Notes under the pieces: generated by a model
What the model was told of the DNA's origin: nothing
Databases searched by the model: none
Seen by the model: the letters and a program-made list of their open reading frames with translations, nothing else
Assembly: GCA_046262355.1 (NCBI GenBank)
Contig: JBHEMX010000061.1
Span: forward strand, 57,303 to 121,302
Direction of reading: 5' to 3'
Source: DATADD01 sp046262355
GTDB taxonomy: Bacteria > Actinomycetota > CADDZG01 > WHSQ01
DNA length: 64,000 nt
In this document: positions 16,462 to 24,931 of the stretch, piece by piece
How the letters are laid out: every line of letters begins with the position of its first letter
How positions within the stretch are numbered: position 1 is the first letter of the stretch
Position numbers and translations under genes: made by a program

Positions 16462-17325
16462 GTGGTGGGCGACAATAGCCCCGTGGAGATCGACGAAGTC
16501 TTCGTGGCGGACCGCTCCGAGCGTGGCAAGCTCCGCTTCTCCGGGGAGCAGGCGGCGTGGTTCCTGCACCAGGTCCTCACCCAGGCGTTCGAGGACATCG
16601 AACCCGGCGACGCGCGCGCGGCCGCCTTGATCACCCCGCACGGGCGCATGACCGGCTATCTCGACGTGGTCGCGACCGAGAGCGCCCTGCGCGCGCATTT
16701 CGAGCCCGAGCTGAGCAAGGTCCTGCAGGAGACGCTCGAGCGTCATGTCTTCGCAACCCGGGTCGTGATCGAGGATGTCACCGAGAGCTTCGGCTTGGTC
16801 CTCGTCGTGGGCGGGGCGTGGCCGTCGCTGGTCGAGGGCAGGGGCGCCGTCGTGCATCCGACCACGACGCTCGGCGCGCCGGCCGCGTACCTCTGGACCG
16901 AGCCCGGCAGCACCGAGGGCTTGATCGAGAGGCTCGTGGACGCCGGCGTGCGACGGGCGGACGAGGCGCAGCTCGAGCGGATCCGCATCGCGCACGGCGC
17001 GCCGCGGTGGGGGCGCGAGATGGGCCCGAAGACGCTGCCCCAGGAGGTTGGGATCGACGAGGTGGCCGTGCACTACGACAAGGGGTGCTATCTGGGGCAG
17101 GAGGCGATGGCGAAGATCCACTTCCGGGGCAGGGTGAACCGGCGCCTCCGTCGACTGCGCGCCGCCGCGGGACTCGTCGAGGGCTCCGATGTAACGCTCG
17201 GCGACGAGCGGGTCGGTAGGGTGACGAGCGTCGCGGACGGACACGCGCTCGCGCTGCTTCGGGCAACGGTGGAGCCGGGCGCGGTGGTCGAGGCCGGCGC
17301 CGTCGAGGCGACCGTCGTGGAGTGA
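16462..17325 (+). CDS. ygfZ: YgfZ/GcvT-like folate-binding Fe-S assembly protein
   Basis: This 287-residue protein of the aminomethyltransferase fold has the signature KGCYLGQEAMAK, the YgfZ motif whose cysteine is needed for activity. YgfZ uses tetrahydrofolate and helps build or repair some Fe-S enzymes such as lipoyl synthase and MiaB, which fits the lipA and A-type carrier genes in this region. Tandem GTGs at 16462 and 16465, and a third at 16483, are all possible starts. It is not a glycine-cleavage T protein, because no other gcv genes are near and the K-G-C-Y motif is YgfZ-specific. Confidence 0.88.
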   Translation: MVGDNSPVEIDEVFVADRSERGKLRFSGEQAAWFLHQVLTQAFEDIEPGDARAAALITPHGRMTGYLDVVATESALRAHFEPELSKVLQETLERHVFATRVVIEDVTESFGLVLVVGGAWPSLVEGRGAVVHPTTTLGAPAAYLWTEPGSTEGLIERLVDAGVRRADEAQLERIRIAHGAPRWGREMGPKTLPQEVGIDEVAVHYDKGCYLGQEAMAKIHFRGRVNRRLRRLRAAAGLVEGSDVTLGDERVGRVTSVADGHALALLRATVEPGAVVEAGAVEATVVE

Positions 17326-17354
17326 GAGGCTCGAGCTAACGAGGAGGCAGCGCC

Positions 17355-17954
17355 GTGGTGCAACGCTACGAGGGCGAGGACGTGATCCTGAGAAAGATCC
17401 GGGTCGGGCCGATGGAGAACAACGCCTACATCCTGGAATGCCCGGAGACGCACGATGCTTTGCTCGTGGACGCTTGCTCCCAGGCCGACACGATCCTCGA
17501 TGGTGCCGCGGGCGCCAACGTCGTGGCGATCGTCGAGACGCACGGACACGAGGATCACGTGATGGCGCTGGCCGAGCTGAAGGAGAAGCTCGGCGTCGAC
17601 GTGCATGCTCATGCGGGCGACGACTATCCGACGGCGGTCGAGCACTCGCTGTCCGACGGCGACACGATCGCGTTCGGCAACAGCAAGGCGCGCGTGCTCC
17701 ATACCCCGGGCCACACGCCCGGCAGCGTCTGTCTGCTGGCCGGCAAGCACCTCATCTCGGGGGACACCCTGTTCCCCGGAGGTCCCGGCAACACGTGGAA
17801 CAATCCCGACTGGTTCGCCCAGATCATCGACTCGATCGAGGGGAAGCTCTTCGTACTTCCCGACGACACCGCGGTCTATCCGGGCCACGGCGACAACACG
17901 ATGATCGGCGCGGAGAAGCCGCAGCTGCAGGAGTGGAAGAACCGGGGCTGGTAG
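17355..17954 (+). CDS. metallo-beta-lactamase-fold hydrolase (glyoxalase II-like)
   Basis: This 199-residue hydrolase of the MBL fold has metal ligands THGHEDH, HTPGHTPGSV, the ISGDTLF aspartate and a final YPGHGDNT. This is the glyoxalase II/persulfide-dioxygenase branch; the substrate is unknown. The GTG at 17355 is preceded by GAGGAGG. It lies 29 bases after ygfZ on the same strand and may be co-transcribed. Confidence 0.88.
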   Translation: MVQRYEGEDVILRKIRVGPMENNAYILECPETHDALLVDACSQADTILDGAAGANVVAIVETHGHEDHVMALAELKEKLGVDVHAHAGDDYPTAVEHSLSDGDTIAFGNSKARVLHTPGHTPGSVCLLAGKHLISGDTLFPGGPGNTWNNPDWFAQIIDSIEGKLFVLPDDTAVYPGHGDNTMIGAEKPQLQEWKNRGW

Positions 17955-18017
17955 ACAGCAACCCAAGCTTTCGCCGGCGCGCCACGATTAGTCCCGCGGG
18001 CGGCGCACAATCGAGCT

Positions 18018-19538
18018 ATGGGACCGGGTTCCGCAGAGCTGCGCCGCACGGGGCTTCTCGCCACCTGCGTCGCGCTCGCCGTGCTGTGGACGCTCTCGTC
18101 GCTCGCCACCGACGTGCCGTTCCCGCCCTCCGCGTTCGCCCAGGCGCTGGTTCGAGCGGCGCCCGGAGAGGTGGCGACCTTCTTCATCGAGCTTCTCCAC
18201 CACTGGGCGGTTCGCCTCCTCACGCTGGGGGTCCTCGCCGGCTCTCTTCTCGTGGGTGCGCAAGCGCTGGTGGCCACGGCTTCCAAGGGAGCTCCGCGCC
18301 CGCTGCGAGCGGCGGCCGTCCTCGTAACGCTCAGCGCGCTGGCGTCGTTCGGCGCCTCCTTCGGCGCCGTGAACGTCGTGGCCACCGTCCTCGCCCTGCT
18401 TGTGACCGGAGCGATCTACGCGTACACCGCCGGCGCCCTGCACGGGCTGGACCACGCCGGCCCCGGCGCGCCCGACGAGTCTCGGCGGCGCGCCCTGAGG
18501 CTCGGGGTCGGCGGCGCCGTCGCGGTTGCCGCCGCAGGCGGCGGGCTGGGCTGGTTGATCCGCAGGCTGTCGGGGCCCGACACCGACGTCGCGATTGCGA
18601 CGCCGCGGGTGCGTGCAAGGGTTCCCGAGCGCCCACCCTTCCCCGACGTCGCAGGATTGACGCGCGAGGTCACCAGCGTGCGGGATCACTACGTGGTCGA
18701 CATAAACCTCGTTCGGCCCGCGGTGGAGGTGGACGGCTGGACCTTGTCGGTGCGCGGCGAGGTGGAGCGCCCGCTGGAGCTCTCGTTCGCCGAGCTGCAG
18801 CGGGATTTCGAGTTCGTGGAGGAGTATGCGGTCCTCACGTGCGTCTCCAACGAGGTCGGCGGCGATCTGATCGGGCACTCACTGTGGGGCGGCGTCCGGC
18901 TCGCCGAGGTCCTCGAGAAGGCCGGCGTCCGGCCCGGAGCCGTGGATCTCGTCCTGCGGGCGGCCGACGGGTACTCCGATTCGATCCCGGCGGAGCTCGG
19001 GCGGGACCCGGGCGTGCTGCTCACCGTGGCGCAGAACCGCCGTCCGCTGACCCAGGACCACGGCTTCCCGTGCCGCCTCAGGGTGCCTCCCATCTTCGGG
19101 ATGAAGAACGTGAAGTGGCTGGAGTCGATCGAGGTCGTCGGCGTGGATCACGAGGGCTACTGGCAGCAGCGGGGGTGGTCCGACGACGCCTCGGTGCGCA
19201 CCCAATCGAGGATCGACGTCGTGGGCAACGGGTTCTCCGCGGCGCGCGGGAGACCGACGTGGATCGCGGGGGTCGCATGGGCCGGCGCGCGCGGCGTTTC
19301 GAGGGTCGAGGTCTCCACCGACGGGGGCGAGACATGGAGCGACGCGGAGCTGCGCGCGCCCATCGGGCCGCTCTCGTGGCGCCAGTGGGCCTATCGCTGG
19401 ACGCCCGAGGGTGAGGGCGGCACGACCGTGATGTGCCGCGCCACCGACGGCGGTGGAGACGTCCAGACGAGCGCAACCGCACCACCTCATCCCTCGGGTG
19501 CGACCGGCCTCCACTCGATGACGGTCGAGGTCACCTGA
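18018..19538 (+). CDS. membrane-anchored sulfite-oxidase-family molybdopterin enzyme
   Basis: This 506-residue protein has about four N-terminal hydrophobic segments (residues 10-170) followed by a sulfite-oxidase-fold domain. The molybdenum-ligating cysteine is in YAVLTCVSNEVGG, with LIGHSLWGGV and PLTQDHGFPCRLRVP around the pocket and a C-terminal Mo-co dimerisation domain (GVAWAGARGVSRVEVSTDGGETW). The active domain should face outside the cell. It may be a sulfoxide or sulfite-type oxidoreductase whose electrons pass through the membrane. The ATG at 18018 lies 6 bases after CACAAT, a possible leaderless start. The substrate is not known. Confidence 0.85.
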   Translation: MGPGSAELRRTGLLATCVALAVLWTLSSLATDVPFPPSAFAQALVRAAPGEVATFFIELLHHWAVRLLTLGVLAGSLLVGAQALVATASKGAPRPLRAAAVLVTLSALASFGASFGAVNVVATVLALLVTGAIYAYTAGALHGLDHAGPGAPDESRRRALRLGVGGAVAVAAAGGGLGWLIRRLSGPDTDVAIATPRVRARVPERPPFPDVAGLTREVTSVRDHYVVDINLVRPAVEVDGWTLSVRGEVERPLELSFAELQRDFEFVEEYAVLTCVSNEVGGDLIGHSLWGGVRLAEVLEKAGVRPGAVDLVLRAADGYSDSIPAELGRDPGVLLTVAQNRRPLTQDHGFPCRLRVPPIFGMKNVKWLESIEVVGVDHEGYWQQRGWSDDASVRTQSRIDVVGNGFSAARGRPTWIAGVAWAGARGVSRVEVSTDGGETWSDAELRAPIGPLSWRQWAYRWTPEGEGGTTVMCRATDGGGDVQTSATAPPHPSGATGLHSMTVEVT

Positions 19539-19584
19539 CCGGTCGATCGTCAACTCCGAGCGTGCCCGCGCCGATAGCCTCCCT

Positions 19585-20256
19585 ATGCCCGCGACCTCGA
19601 CGATCGCCGCGCCGACGCTTGGGGTCGAGATCGGCGGCATCATCACCTCCCGCAGGATCGCTAGCGTCTATCAGCCGATCGTTCACCTCGACACGGGGGC
19701 GGTCGTCGGCTACGAGTCGCTCGCCCGCGGGCCTCAGGGCGCGCGACTCGAGCGTCCCGACCTCCTCTTCGAGGCGGGTCGCTCCTGCGGCCGGGTCGCC
19801 GAGCTCGACTGGCTCTGTCGCGCTGCGGCGGTGCGCGGGGCGCTCGAGGCGGGGCTCGCCGCTCCCTTCACGCTGTTCGTAAACGTCGAATCTGATGCGC
19901 TGCATGCCCCGATGCCCCACGAGCTCAAGCCGATGTGGCTGCGAGCCAAGGCGCGGCTGCGAGTGATGCTCGAGATCACCGAGCGGGCCCTCACCGGCCG
20001 TCCGAGGGAGCTCCTGTGGAGTGTGGAATGGGCGCGCGAGCTGGGCTGGGGCGTGGCGCTCGACGACGTCGGGGCGGACCCCCGCTCGCTCGCATTGCTC
20101 CCCTTCTTGCGCCCGGACGTGATCAAGCTCGACCTCAACCTGATGCAGGACGACGGACCCGACGGCGACAGGCGCTTCGACTACTCGCTCACCCACGACC
20201 GCGAGATCGTGACGAAGATCGCGCTGTCGCTGATGGCGCGCGTCATCGCGCTCTAG
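19585..20256 (+). CDS. EAL-domain protein, C-terminally truncated
   Basis: This 223-residue protein is an EAL-fold c-di-GMP module. ESLAR corresponds to the EALLR metal motif, LEITERAL to the E-x-TE motif, ALDDVGAD to DDFG and IKLDLNL to the KxD strand. The chain stops with TAG just where the domain should continue into the AEGVE helix and the final QGYLFG strand, so the last 30 or so residues are missing, including the glutamate of AEGVE. Catalytic activity is therefore doubtful and it may be a c-di-GMP sensor. I looked for the lost end in other frames downstream and did not find it. Confidence 0.75.
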   Translation: MPATSTIAAPTLGVEIGGIITSRRIASVYQPIVHLDTGAVVGYESLARGPQGARLERPDLLFEAGRSCGRVAELDWLCRAAAVRGALEAGLAAPFTLFVNVESDALHAPMPHELKPMWLRAKARLRVMLEITERALTGRPRELLWSVEWARELGWGVALDDVGADPRSLALLPFLRPDVIKLDLNLMQDDGPDGDRRFDYSLTHDREIVTKIALSLMARVIAL

Positions 20257-20395
20257 CGCCGTAGCGATCCGCTAGCCGCCGCACGCGACCTTTGCGCCGG
20301 TACCACCGCTCAGCGGGGGTGGAGGGCTTCCGGTCGGCCGGCTTGCGCGCAACCGGGCCCGACGAGCTCACGACGAGCTCACGAGGACACTTGGA

Positions 20396-21781
20396 TCAGG
20401 CGGGCTCGAAGTGGATCAGCACCGGACCGACCTCGCGGTGCGCGTCGTGGACGGAGCCCTCGATCCTGACCGACGCGTCGTGCATGCGCGCGAGGGGCAG
20501 GTCGCTGCGGCCGGTGACGTGGGCGACGACCGTCAGCTCGCCCGCCGCCGCCGTTATCAGCACCTCGTGACAGTCGATGACCTCATGCTCTCGCTCGGCC
20601 AGCTCCTTGATCGACGCCACGAGCTCCGGGCGCTCGACGGTGACGTCATGACCCGGGGCGGGGCCCTCGAGTGGCTCGATGTGGGTGTCGACGCGCACAT
20701 CGCGACCCAGCTCCCGCACTACCGAGGTTTCGATCGCGTCAGAGAGGTCGTGCGCCTCTTCGAGCGAGACTCCCGGCATGACCTTCGCGTGCAACGTGAC
20801 ATGGAGTCGGCCGCCGTCGCGTTCGTCGAGGTTGTGCACGGCCACGTCGTGCACCTCGTGTACCCCCTCGGTCTTGCTCGCGGCCGCCTGTACCTGCTCG
20901 ACGAAGCCGCCCGAACGCGTCAGCGGCTCCACATGCACGACCACGTCGGCGCCCGGGACCACGGCCTCGATCTCGCGCTCGACGCTCTCCGCGATGTCGT
21001 GCGCGCGCTCGAGCGAGGCCGTGCGTCCGGCCGCGACCGTCACGTCGGCGAAGAGTTGCTTCCCCGAGTCGCGCACGCGCACGCGGCGCGTCTCCGCGAC
21101 GCCGGCCGCAGACGTCGTCGCCGCTTCGATCGCCTCCACCCGCATCTCCGGCGCCTTGTCCATCAGCACGTCCACGGAGCGCTTGCCGAGCCTCAGGCCC
21201 GCGAGCAGAACCCCCGCTCCAACCAGCAGCGCCCCCACCGCATCGGCGTTGGCGACGCCCATCCCGACGAGGACGAGGCTGATGAGCGCCACGACGGCGG
21301 TTCCGACGTCGCCGACGAGGTTCAGGGCGCCCGACCTCAATGCCTCGGAGCCCGTCGCACGTCCGGCGCGCGCGAGGTAGCGGGCGCGCAGTGCATCGAT
21401 CGCGAGGGAGATCACCATCAGCGCGAGCGCGAACGGCGGTGCGTCGACATCTGTGGGCGCGCCTGCGAGGCGCCCTGCGGCCTCGATCGCTATCGCGACG
21501 ACGATCGCTCCCAGCAGGAGCGTCTGCGTGAATGCTGCGAGGTTCTCCGCCTTCGCGTGCCCGTAGTGATGACCGGCGTCGGCCGGCTTGCCCGCGATCC
21601 GCACGGCGATGTACACGAGGCCCAGAGCGACGATGTCCACCACCGAATCGAGTGCCTGGGACAGGACCGCGAGGCTTCCGGTCATCGCCCACACGATGAC
21701 CTTGGCGGTGGCGAGGAGGAACGTGATCGCGAGCGCCGCGCCGGCGGCTCGCTCGGCGTACCTGGAGCGCTCGCTGTCCAT
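20396..21781 (-). CDS. cation diffusion facilitator with three C-terminal domains
   Basis: This 461-residue CDF exporter of divalent metals has six predicted membrane helices in the first 220 residues. The TM2 metal site is DSVVD (DxxxD), HHYGHAKAEN is the cytosolic loop, and the TM5 site is NLVGD, where most zinc CDFs have HxxxD. After the membrane part come three consecutive ferredoxin-like cytosolic domains, each ending in a similar strand (VVVHVEPL, VDTHIEPLE, VLIHFEPA). Ordinary CDFs have one. The ATG at 21781 gives the usual N-terminus; the longer open frame upstream overlaps the divergent gene. The metal is unknown. Confidence 0.85.
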   Translation of the reverse strand: MDSERSRYAERAAGAALAITFLLATAKVIVWAMTGSLAVLSQALDSVVDIVALGLVYIAVRIAGKPADAGHHYGHAKAENLAAFTQTLLLGAIVVAIAIEAAGRLAGAPTDVDAPPFALALMVISLAIDALRARYLARAGRATGSEALRSGALNLVGDVGTAVVALISLVLVGMGVANADAVGALLVGAGVLLAGLRLGKRSVDVLMDKAPEMRVEAIEAATTSAAGVAETRRVRVRDSGKQLFADVTVAAGRTASLERAHDIAESVEREIEAVVPGADVVVHVEPLTRSGGFVEQVQAAASKTEGVHEVHDVAVHNLDERDGGRLHVTLHAKVMPGVSLEEAHDLSDAIETSVVRELGRDVRVDTHIEPLEGPAPGHDVTVERPELVASIKELAEREHEVIDCHEVLITAAAGELTVVAHVTGRSDLPLARMHDASVRIEGSVHDAHREVGPVLIHFEPA

Positions 21782-21909
21782 CACGAGCGCGAGAGTAGCG
21801 ACATGACCACACTGCCTCCCGGCTCCCTCACGGTGGGCCGCGCCGGCCTCGAGCTCATCGGAGGGGTGGAGCGCTCGCCCGCGGCGGCCGGACGCTTCGC
21901 CGAGCGCGG

Positions 21910-22194
21910 ATGGGCCCGGGCGAGATCCGCTTGACCGGCGTCGTGATCGTCCTCGTTGCCGCCGGTCTCGTGGCGATAGGGCTCGCTTCACTCGGCGGGG
22001 GGATCGACGTCGTCGCGCTGGTGATCATCGTGCTCACCGTCGCGCTCGGCGCGCTGGGGATAGCCGTGGCGCGCAAAGCCGGGAGAGGGGCCGTCGCTCC
22101 CGCACGCTGCGCGGAGTGCGATGGTCTCGTGTCGCCCAATGCCCCGTATTGCAAGCACTGCGGGGCGCCGCAGGCTCAGAGCAAGGACGACTGA
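21910..22194 (+). CDS. small membrane protein with zinc ribbon
   Basis: This 94-residue protein has two hydrophobic helices (about residues 10-27 and 33-53) and a cytosolic tail with CAEC and CKHC separated by 12 residues, a zinc-ribbon pattern. No family name is recognised. The ATG at 21910 is the first good start. Its 3' end overlaps the convergent small gene by 19 bases. Confidence 0.6.
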   Translation: MGPGEIRLTGVVIVLVAAGLVAIGLASLGGGIDVVALVIIVLTVALGALGIAVARKAGRGAVAPARCAECDGLVSPNAPYCKHCGAPQAQSKDD

Positions 22195-22445
22195 TTGGAG
22201 GGTGGCTCGCGTCGCCGACCGGCGGATCCAGGATCGTCGGCCGGGTACTCGATGACCGCGACCACACGAGCGGCCATGAACCGTCCGCTGCGGATGATCG
22301 CTCCGGTGCGAGTGACCTCTGAGACCTCCAGCACGCCGCGCACGTTGGAGACATCGACGCGGCGTCCGGCGCGCGTGGCGACGATCTCATAGGTCTTGGT
22401 TCCCTCGCCGACGTCGATGACGATCTCGACGCGATCACCCTTCAC
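22176..22445 (-). CDS. small conserved-looking hypothetical protein
   Basis: This 89-residue protein is predicted to be mostly beta strand (VEIVIDVGEGTKTYEIVATRAGRRVDV, then TRTGAIIRSGRFMAARVVAVIEY) with a disordered basic tail. The codon pattern is like that of neighbouring genes, which argues that it is real, but I do not recognise the family. It starts at GTG 22445, divergent from lpd. Confidence 0.5.
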   Translation of the reverse strand: MKGDRVEIVIDVGEGTKTYEIVATRAGRRVDVSNVRGVLEVSEVTRTGAIIRSGRFMAARVVAVIEYPADDPGSAGRRREPPSNQSSLL

Positions 22446-22565
22446 GCTTCGATCACGAGTGCAATGGTCGCATGTCTGCCCCCAGGCGGCCAGAGAGCGG
22501 GCGCAGAGGCCCCTGGCCGTGCGTGTATCGTCGAACGCCTACCCTTCCGACGCTCTGGAGGCCAG

Positions 22566-23993
22566 GTGGCAGACAACTCCGACTCCTTCGACGTCGTCAT
22601 CTTGGGCGGCGGCAACGCCGGCTACGCGGCCGCCTTTCGCGCCGTAGAGCTCGGCCTCACCGTGGCGATGGTCGAGCGCGACAAGGTGGGTGGCACGTGC
22701 CTGCATCGCGGCTGCATCCCGACCAAGGCTCTGTTGCACGCGGCCGACCTGGTGGATGAGATCCGAGGGGCCGGTGATTTCGGCATCCTCGTCGGCCAGC
22801 CCGACGTCGATTGGGGCAAGGTCCAAGGCTTCAAGGACTCGGTCGTGGGCCGCATGTACAAGGGCCTCTCCGGGCTCGTGAAGAGGAAGAAGCAGCTCGA
22901 GCTCGTCGAGGGCGAGGGCCGTCTCGCCGACGCCACAACCGTGGTCGTGTCCACCGGAGACGCCCAGCGCAGGCTTACCGCCGAGGGGGGTGTCGTGCTG
23001 GCGACCGGCTCCTACGCGCGCGCCCTTCCGTTCATCGAGCCCGACGGAGACAAGGTTCAGAACTCGAATCACGGACTGCAGGCCGAGGACATCCCCGGTT
23101 CGGTCGTCATCGTCGGAGGCAACTACATCGGCCTCGAGTTCGCGAGCATCTACCGTTCGTTCGGAGCGGAGGTCGAGGTCGTCGAGATGCTCGACCGCAT
23201 CGCGCCCGCCGAGGACGGCGACGTTTCCGACGCGTTGCGCAAGCTGTTGGGCAAGCGCGGCATGAATTTCCATCTCGGCGTCAAGGTCACCGGAGCGCAA
23301 ACCACAGAAGACGGCGTAGAGGTCGAGATCGAGAAGGACGGAGAAACGCAGACGCTGAAGGCGGAGCGCATGTTCGTCGCCATCGGCCGGGGACCCCGAA
23401 CCGACGACATGGGCTTCGAAGAGGCGGGAGTGAAGCTCGACAAGGGCTACATCGTGGTCGACCGATCGTTCAAGACGAGCGTGGACGGCGTCTACGCGAT
23501 CGGCGATGCGATCGTCGTGCCGGATTCCGGATGGCCACATCCGCAGCTCGCTCACGTCGCCTTCCTCGAGGGCATGAAGGTCGCGGAGACCCTGGCGGGA
23601 GAGGACCCGGTCCCGATCGAGTACAACAACATCCCGCACGTCATCTACTGCCAGCCGGAGGTCGCGGCCGTCGGCCTCACGGAGCAGCAAGCGAAGGAGA
23701 GCGGCGTCGATGTCGTCGTCAAGAGCTATCCATTCACTGCGAACGCGCGCGCATTGATGCTCGGGGGCGGGCAGGGGTTCGTCAAGACGGTCGCAGCCAA
23801 GGACGGTGCGGTGCTCGGCGTTCACATCGTCGGACCGCGCGCGTCGGACATCATCACAGAGGCGCAGCTCGTTACCTCGTGGGAGGCCTACCCAAGCGAG
23901 CTGGCCGAGCTCATGCATCCCCACCCAACCCTCTCGGAGGTCATGGGCGAGACGTTCCTCGAGCTTGCCGGCAAGCCACTCCACGGCTCATAG
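22566..23993 (+). CDS. lpd: dihydrolipoamide dehydrogenase (E3)
   Basis: This 475-residue flavoprotein reoxidises dihydrolipoyl groups of 2-oxoacid dehydrogenases with NAD. It has an FAD-binding GGGNAGYAAA start, the redox disulfide GGTCLHRGCIP, an NAD-binding GGNYIGLEFAS, the FAD GDA motif (YAIGDA) and the C-terminal catalytic HPHPTLSE. The GTG at 22566 has GGAGG four bases ahead. It likely serves the E2/E1 genes at 26452-30747. Confidence 0.93.
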   Translation: MADNSDSFDVVILGGGNAGYAAAFRAVELGLTVAMVERDKVGGTCLHRGCIPTKALLHAADLVDEIRGAGDFGILVGQPDVDWGKVQGFKDSVVGRMYKGLSGLVKRKKQLELVEGEGRLADATTVVVSTGDAQRRLTAEGGVVLATGSYARALPFIEPDGDKVQNSNHGLQAEDIPGSVVIVGGNYIGLEFASIYRSFGAEVEVVEMLDRIAPAEDGDVSDALRKLLGKRGMNFHLGVKVTGAQTTEDGVEVEIEKDGETQTLKAERMFVAIGRGPRTDDMGFEEAGVKLDKGYIVVDRSFKTSVDGVYAIGDAIVVPDSGWPHPQLAHVAFLEGMKVAETLAGEDPVPIEYNNIPHVIYCQPEVAAVGLTEQQAKESGVDVVVKSYPFTANARALMLGGGQGFVKTVAAKDGAVLGVHIVGPRASDIITEAQLVTSWEAYPSELAELMHPHPTLSEVMGETFLELAGKPLHGS

Positions 23994-24070
23994 CCGACCT
24001 ATTCCCATCTCCGATCGAGCGCAGCGGCAGGCGGAGTAGGCTCGCGTCCCGCGAACAAGGAGCTCCAGGG

Positions 24071-24931
24071 ATGAGGCGCAGCGTCATGTGGGTCGTGGCG
24101 GCCGTGGCGCTGCTGAGCGCCGGTTGTGGTGCAGAGCTCTCTCCGGGCGCCACCGTCCTTCAGGCGGCCGACGAAACGAGGAGCGCCGGCAGCGCGCGCG
24201 TGTCCTACGTGGCGGTCTTCGAGGCGGTCTCCGCGCCCGGCCCCTTGATGATGACGGGAGAAGGCGTCTTCGACTACGCGCATCAGCTGGGTCGCATGGT
24301 GATCGACATGTCGGCGTTGCTGCGATCGCCCGGCGGCGCGCCGGAGGGCTCGAGCGAGGTAGAGATGATCGTCGACGACCAGGTGATCTATATGAAGATG
24401 CCCTTTCTGACGGAATCTCTGCCGGACCCTCGTCCGTGGATCAAGATCGATCTGGAGGCGGCGACGGCGGCAGGCAGGACGGACCTCACGCAGTTCACTC
24501 AGCTCGGCCAGGGCGACCCGACGCAGGTCCTGGAGCTTCTGCGCGGCGTGACGCGCCGCGTCGAGAACCTCGGGAACGAGGAGCTGCGCGGAGCGGCCAC
24601 GACTCACTATGAGACGGTCCTCGACCTCGCCAAGGTCGCGGAGGAGGTGCCCGAGAGCCTGCGTGGTTCGGTTGAGAGCCTCATCGGCCGGGCCGGATCG
24701 AGCGCCATGCCGGCCGACGTCTGGATCGACACCGACGGACGCATGCGCAAGCTCGTCTACAGGGTGGGGTCCGGGGAGTCGTCCGAGGGCGGCGCGACGA
24801 GCGCCGAAGCGAACAAGATGAGCGTGACGATGGAGCTCTTCGAGTTCGGTGTCGACGTCAAAGTCGAGCCCCCGCCGGACGGCCAGGTCGTCGACCTCCT
24901 GCGATCGGTTCAGACGGAGGCGTCACCCTGA
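24071..24931 (+). CDS. lipoprotein with an LppX/LprG-like layout
   Basis: This 286-residue exported lipoprotein has signal peptide MRRSVMWVVAAVALLSAGC with lipobox LSAGC (Cys19). The mature part has alternating strands (VSYVAVFEAV, MTGEGVFDYAHQLGRMVIDM, VIYMKMP, PADVWIDTDGRMRKLVYRV) that resemble the half-barrel lipid-binding LppX/LprAFG lipoproteins of Actinomycetota. The resemblance is by layout only. The final TGA overlaps the CTG start of pyruvate kinase, so the two genes are coupled. Confidence 0.7.
   Translation: MRRSVMWVVAAVALLSAGCGAELSPGATVLQAADETRSAGSARVSYVAVFEAVSAPGPLMMTGEGVFDYAHQLGRMVIDMSALLRSPGGAPEGSSEVEMIVDDQVIYMKMPFLTESLPDPRPWIKIDLEAATAAGRTDLTQFTQLGQGDPTQVLELLRGVTRRVENLGNEELRGAATTHYETVLDLAKVAEEVPESLRGSVESLIGRAGSSAMPADVWIDTDGRMRKLVYRVGSGESSEGGATSAEANKMSVTMELFEFGVDVKVEPPPDGQVVDLLRSVQTEASP

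Noticed and set aside
20257..20395. Missing C-terminus of the EAL domain in another frame
   Set aside because: None of the frames after 20256 gives the expected AEGVE or final strand pattern; only a short GACGAGCTCAC direct repeat is seen.
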